The position numbers and the translations under genes are program-made. 64,000 nt of DNA from Rubrivivax sp. (GTDB lineage: Bacteria > Pseudomonadota > Gammaproteobacteria > Burkholderiales > Burkholderiaceae_C), in assembly GCA_027491255.1 (NCBI GenBank), contig JAIXWM010000177.1:20203-84202 (forward strand), in the 5' to 3' direction. The notes beneath the pieces are model-generated. The model was not told the origin of the DNA, did not search any database, and saw nothing but the letters and a program-made list of their open reading frames with translations. Shown here piece by piece: positions 62,893 to 64,000 of the stretch. Position 1 is the stretch's first letter, and every line of letters starts with the position of its first letter.

Positions 62893-63686
62893 AGCCAGCG
62901 GTGGCATCCGCACAGCCGCGTTTGCGTGTGTTCGCCGGCCCCAATGGCTCCGGCAAGAGCACCATCCACGAGATATTGAGGCCCGAGTGGATCGGCGTGT
63001 ATGTCAACGCCGACGAGATTGAAAAGCAGCTGCGCCACAGCGGAGCGCTGGACTTGAACAGCTTTGAGTAGGTGGAACCGGCTGAAGCCCTGCAACGGCG
63101 TATCAGCGGGCATCTGGCAGCTTCAGAGTTGTTGGCCAGGCACGGGTTGTTGCAGGTGGCCCAAGACGTGGCCGTGGCCATAGATCGCCGATTGCACCTG
63201 CCGCAGGAGGTGGCCAGCTCCTACGTGGCGGCGGTGCTGGCCGATGCCATTCGCCGGGCCTTGCTGGCCCAAGGCAGCACCTTCACCTTCGAGACGGTGA
63301 TGTCTTCGCGCGACAAGATCGACTTCATGCGCGAGGCTCAGGCGCTGGGCTACCGAACCTACTTGTACTTCGTGGCCACGGACGACCCTGAGATCAACAT
63401 CTCGCGTGTGCAACTGCGGGTGAGTCAGGGGGGGCATGACGTGCCTGAAGGCCTGATCCGCTCACGCTATGTGCGCTCCATCGGGCTGCTGGACGACGCC
63501 TGCGCGGCTGCCCACCGGGCCTACATCTTTGACAACTCAGGCCACGCACACCAGTGCATTGCAGAGGTCATCGACGGAACGGAAATGACCGTCCGAGTGG
63601 ACGCACTCCCGGCTTGGTTCACGGGCACCACGCTGTGGCGATCTTTCAACGCCGGAGACGATCCGCCCGCAGATGAATCCCGGTAA
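62889..63686 (+). pseudogene. Zeta-toxin-like kinase gene interrupted by an in-frame amber codon
   Basis: From GTG 62889: 60 residues with Walker A AGPNGSGKST at 16-25 and NADEIE at 40-45, then TAG at 63069-63071. The same frame continues at once (VEPAEALQRRI...) for about 204 residues with the rest of the family: TFTFETVMSSRDKIDFMREAQALGY, RVQLRVSQGGHDVP, RYVRSI. Without the TAG it is one protein of about 265 residues. It is a recent nonsense mutation, a sequencing error, or a readthrough/reinitiation site (GTG follows the TAG). Zeta toxins phosphorylate UDP-GlcNAc. Confidence 0.8.
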
Positions 63687-63717
63687 GGCTCGAAGCACCA
63701 CCCGTGTATCCTCGACC

Positions 63718-63945
63718 ATGACCGTCGAATCACTGCCCGCTTTCACCGCACCGGCCCGCCAGCGCTGGGAGTCCATCCCCGCCGACATCCGGCAACGACT
63801 GCTGTCCAATGTCTGGTGCGGTCGGTGTCGCCGAGAATCCACCAACACCAACTTCACCGGCACCATCAAGGGCGGCGACCCGCTGCTGGTCGGCAAGTGC
63901 GGCGAATGCCGCGGTGATGTGGCGAGGGTGATCGATGGCTCGTGA
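63718..63945 (+). CDS. Small protein with a CxxC...CxxC zinc-ribbon-like pattern
   Basis: 75 residues from ATG 63718. The C-terminal part, IPADIRQRLLSNVWCGRCRRE, then a polar segment and LLVGKCGECRGDVARVI, has two CxxC pairs spaced like a zinc ribbon. No family name recognised. TATCCT at 63707-63712 resembles a -10 box 5 bases before the ATG. An in-frame ATG at 63673 would overlap the end of the zeta-like gene. From 63946 to the right edge nothing is seen. Confidence 0.6.
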   Translation: MTVESLPAFTAPARQRWESIPADIRQRLLSNVWCGRCRRESTNTNFTGTIKGGDPLLVGKCGECRGDVARVIDGS

Positions 63946-64000
63946 TCCGACCCCCTGACACCGGGGATCAGCCATCCTGTCGGCGCCAACGCATCGTGGA

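Overview
The window is a stretch of GC-rich chromosome (about 70 % by eye). Gene content points to a betaproteobacterium of the order Burkholderiales, near the Comamonadaceae/Rubrivivax-Leptothrix group: five orphan Bug-type (tripartite tricarboxylate family) solute-binding proteins, a metX-metW pair, an ahcY...metF operon with an S-adenosylhomocysteine (SAH) riboswitch, and many LysR and ABC systems for unusual organic acids or amides. No rRNA, tRNA, CRISPR array, prophage or intact insertion sequence was seen.

Layout. 1-8.6 kb is housekeeping: the end of a MidA methyltransferase, DUF2905, a zinc-ribbon membrane protein, a MetE-C-like methyltransferase, cca, an NDUFA9-like epimerase, a soluble lytic transglycosylase and 5-formyl-THF cyclo-ligase. 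8.6-14 kb is a methionine/SAM-cycle regulon: ahcY-panE-metF behind an SAH riboswitch, and metX-metW behind what reads as a SAM-II riboswitch with an intrinsic terminator. 14-16.9 kb carries a Cys-type sulfatase divergent from its formylglycine-generating enzyme. 17-31.5 kb is an accessory catabolic/uptake zone with two LysR regulators, five Bug proteins, an AhpD-like protein, an aspartoacylase-like deacylase, an N-acyl-D-amino-acid deacylase, a methyltransferase and an M81 (MlrC-like) peptidase.

31.9-40.8 kb is a one-strand cluster: a TetR regulator with a RutR-like look, a VanB-type reductase, an ABC importer split by other genes, an FAD oxidoreductase, a cytosine-deaminase-like amidohydrolase and a creatininase-family hydrolase. 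It starts at a promoter with a perfect TTGACA box covered by a RutR-like palindrome, and a second palindrome lies in mirror orientation 70 bp away. I infer breakdown of an imported N-heterocycle or amide; the substrate is unknown. selO is divergent from it.

42.9-53.4 kb holds a secreted protein with an internal duplication, a hydantoinase/oxoprolinase pair (hyuA-hyuB) with kynureninase, a MipA-like outer-membrane protein, a fluoroacetate-dehalogenase-like hydrolase, a LysE exporter, a GlcG/HbpS-like protein and a degenerate DUF922-like protein. 53.6-58.9 kb is a Liv-type branched-chain amino acid/amide ABC operon (G-F-J-H-M) ending in a GAF-domain gene. 58.9-62 kb has a DoeB-like deacylase behind a GntR-like palindrome and a short coupled ORF, then 3-hydroxybutyryl-CoA dehydrogenase and 3-oxoadipate enol-lactonase. 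The right edge (62.6-64 kb) looks less GC-rich and carries a zeta-toxin-like gene broken by an in-frame amber codon.

Non-coding signals worth attention: an uncharacterised interspersed repeat of about 260 bp (4262-4527, 28743-29003, partial at 4708-4837), two inverted-repeat-bounded hairpin elements at 37.8-38.1 kb, a REP-type pair at 19.3 kb, and the two riboswitches.
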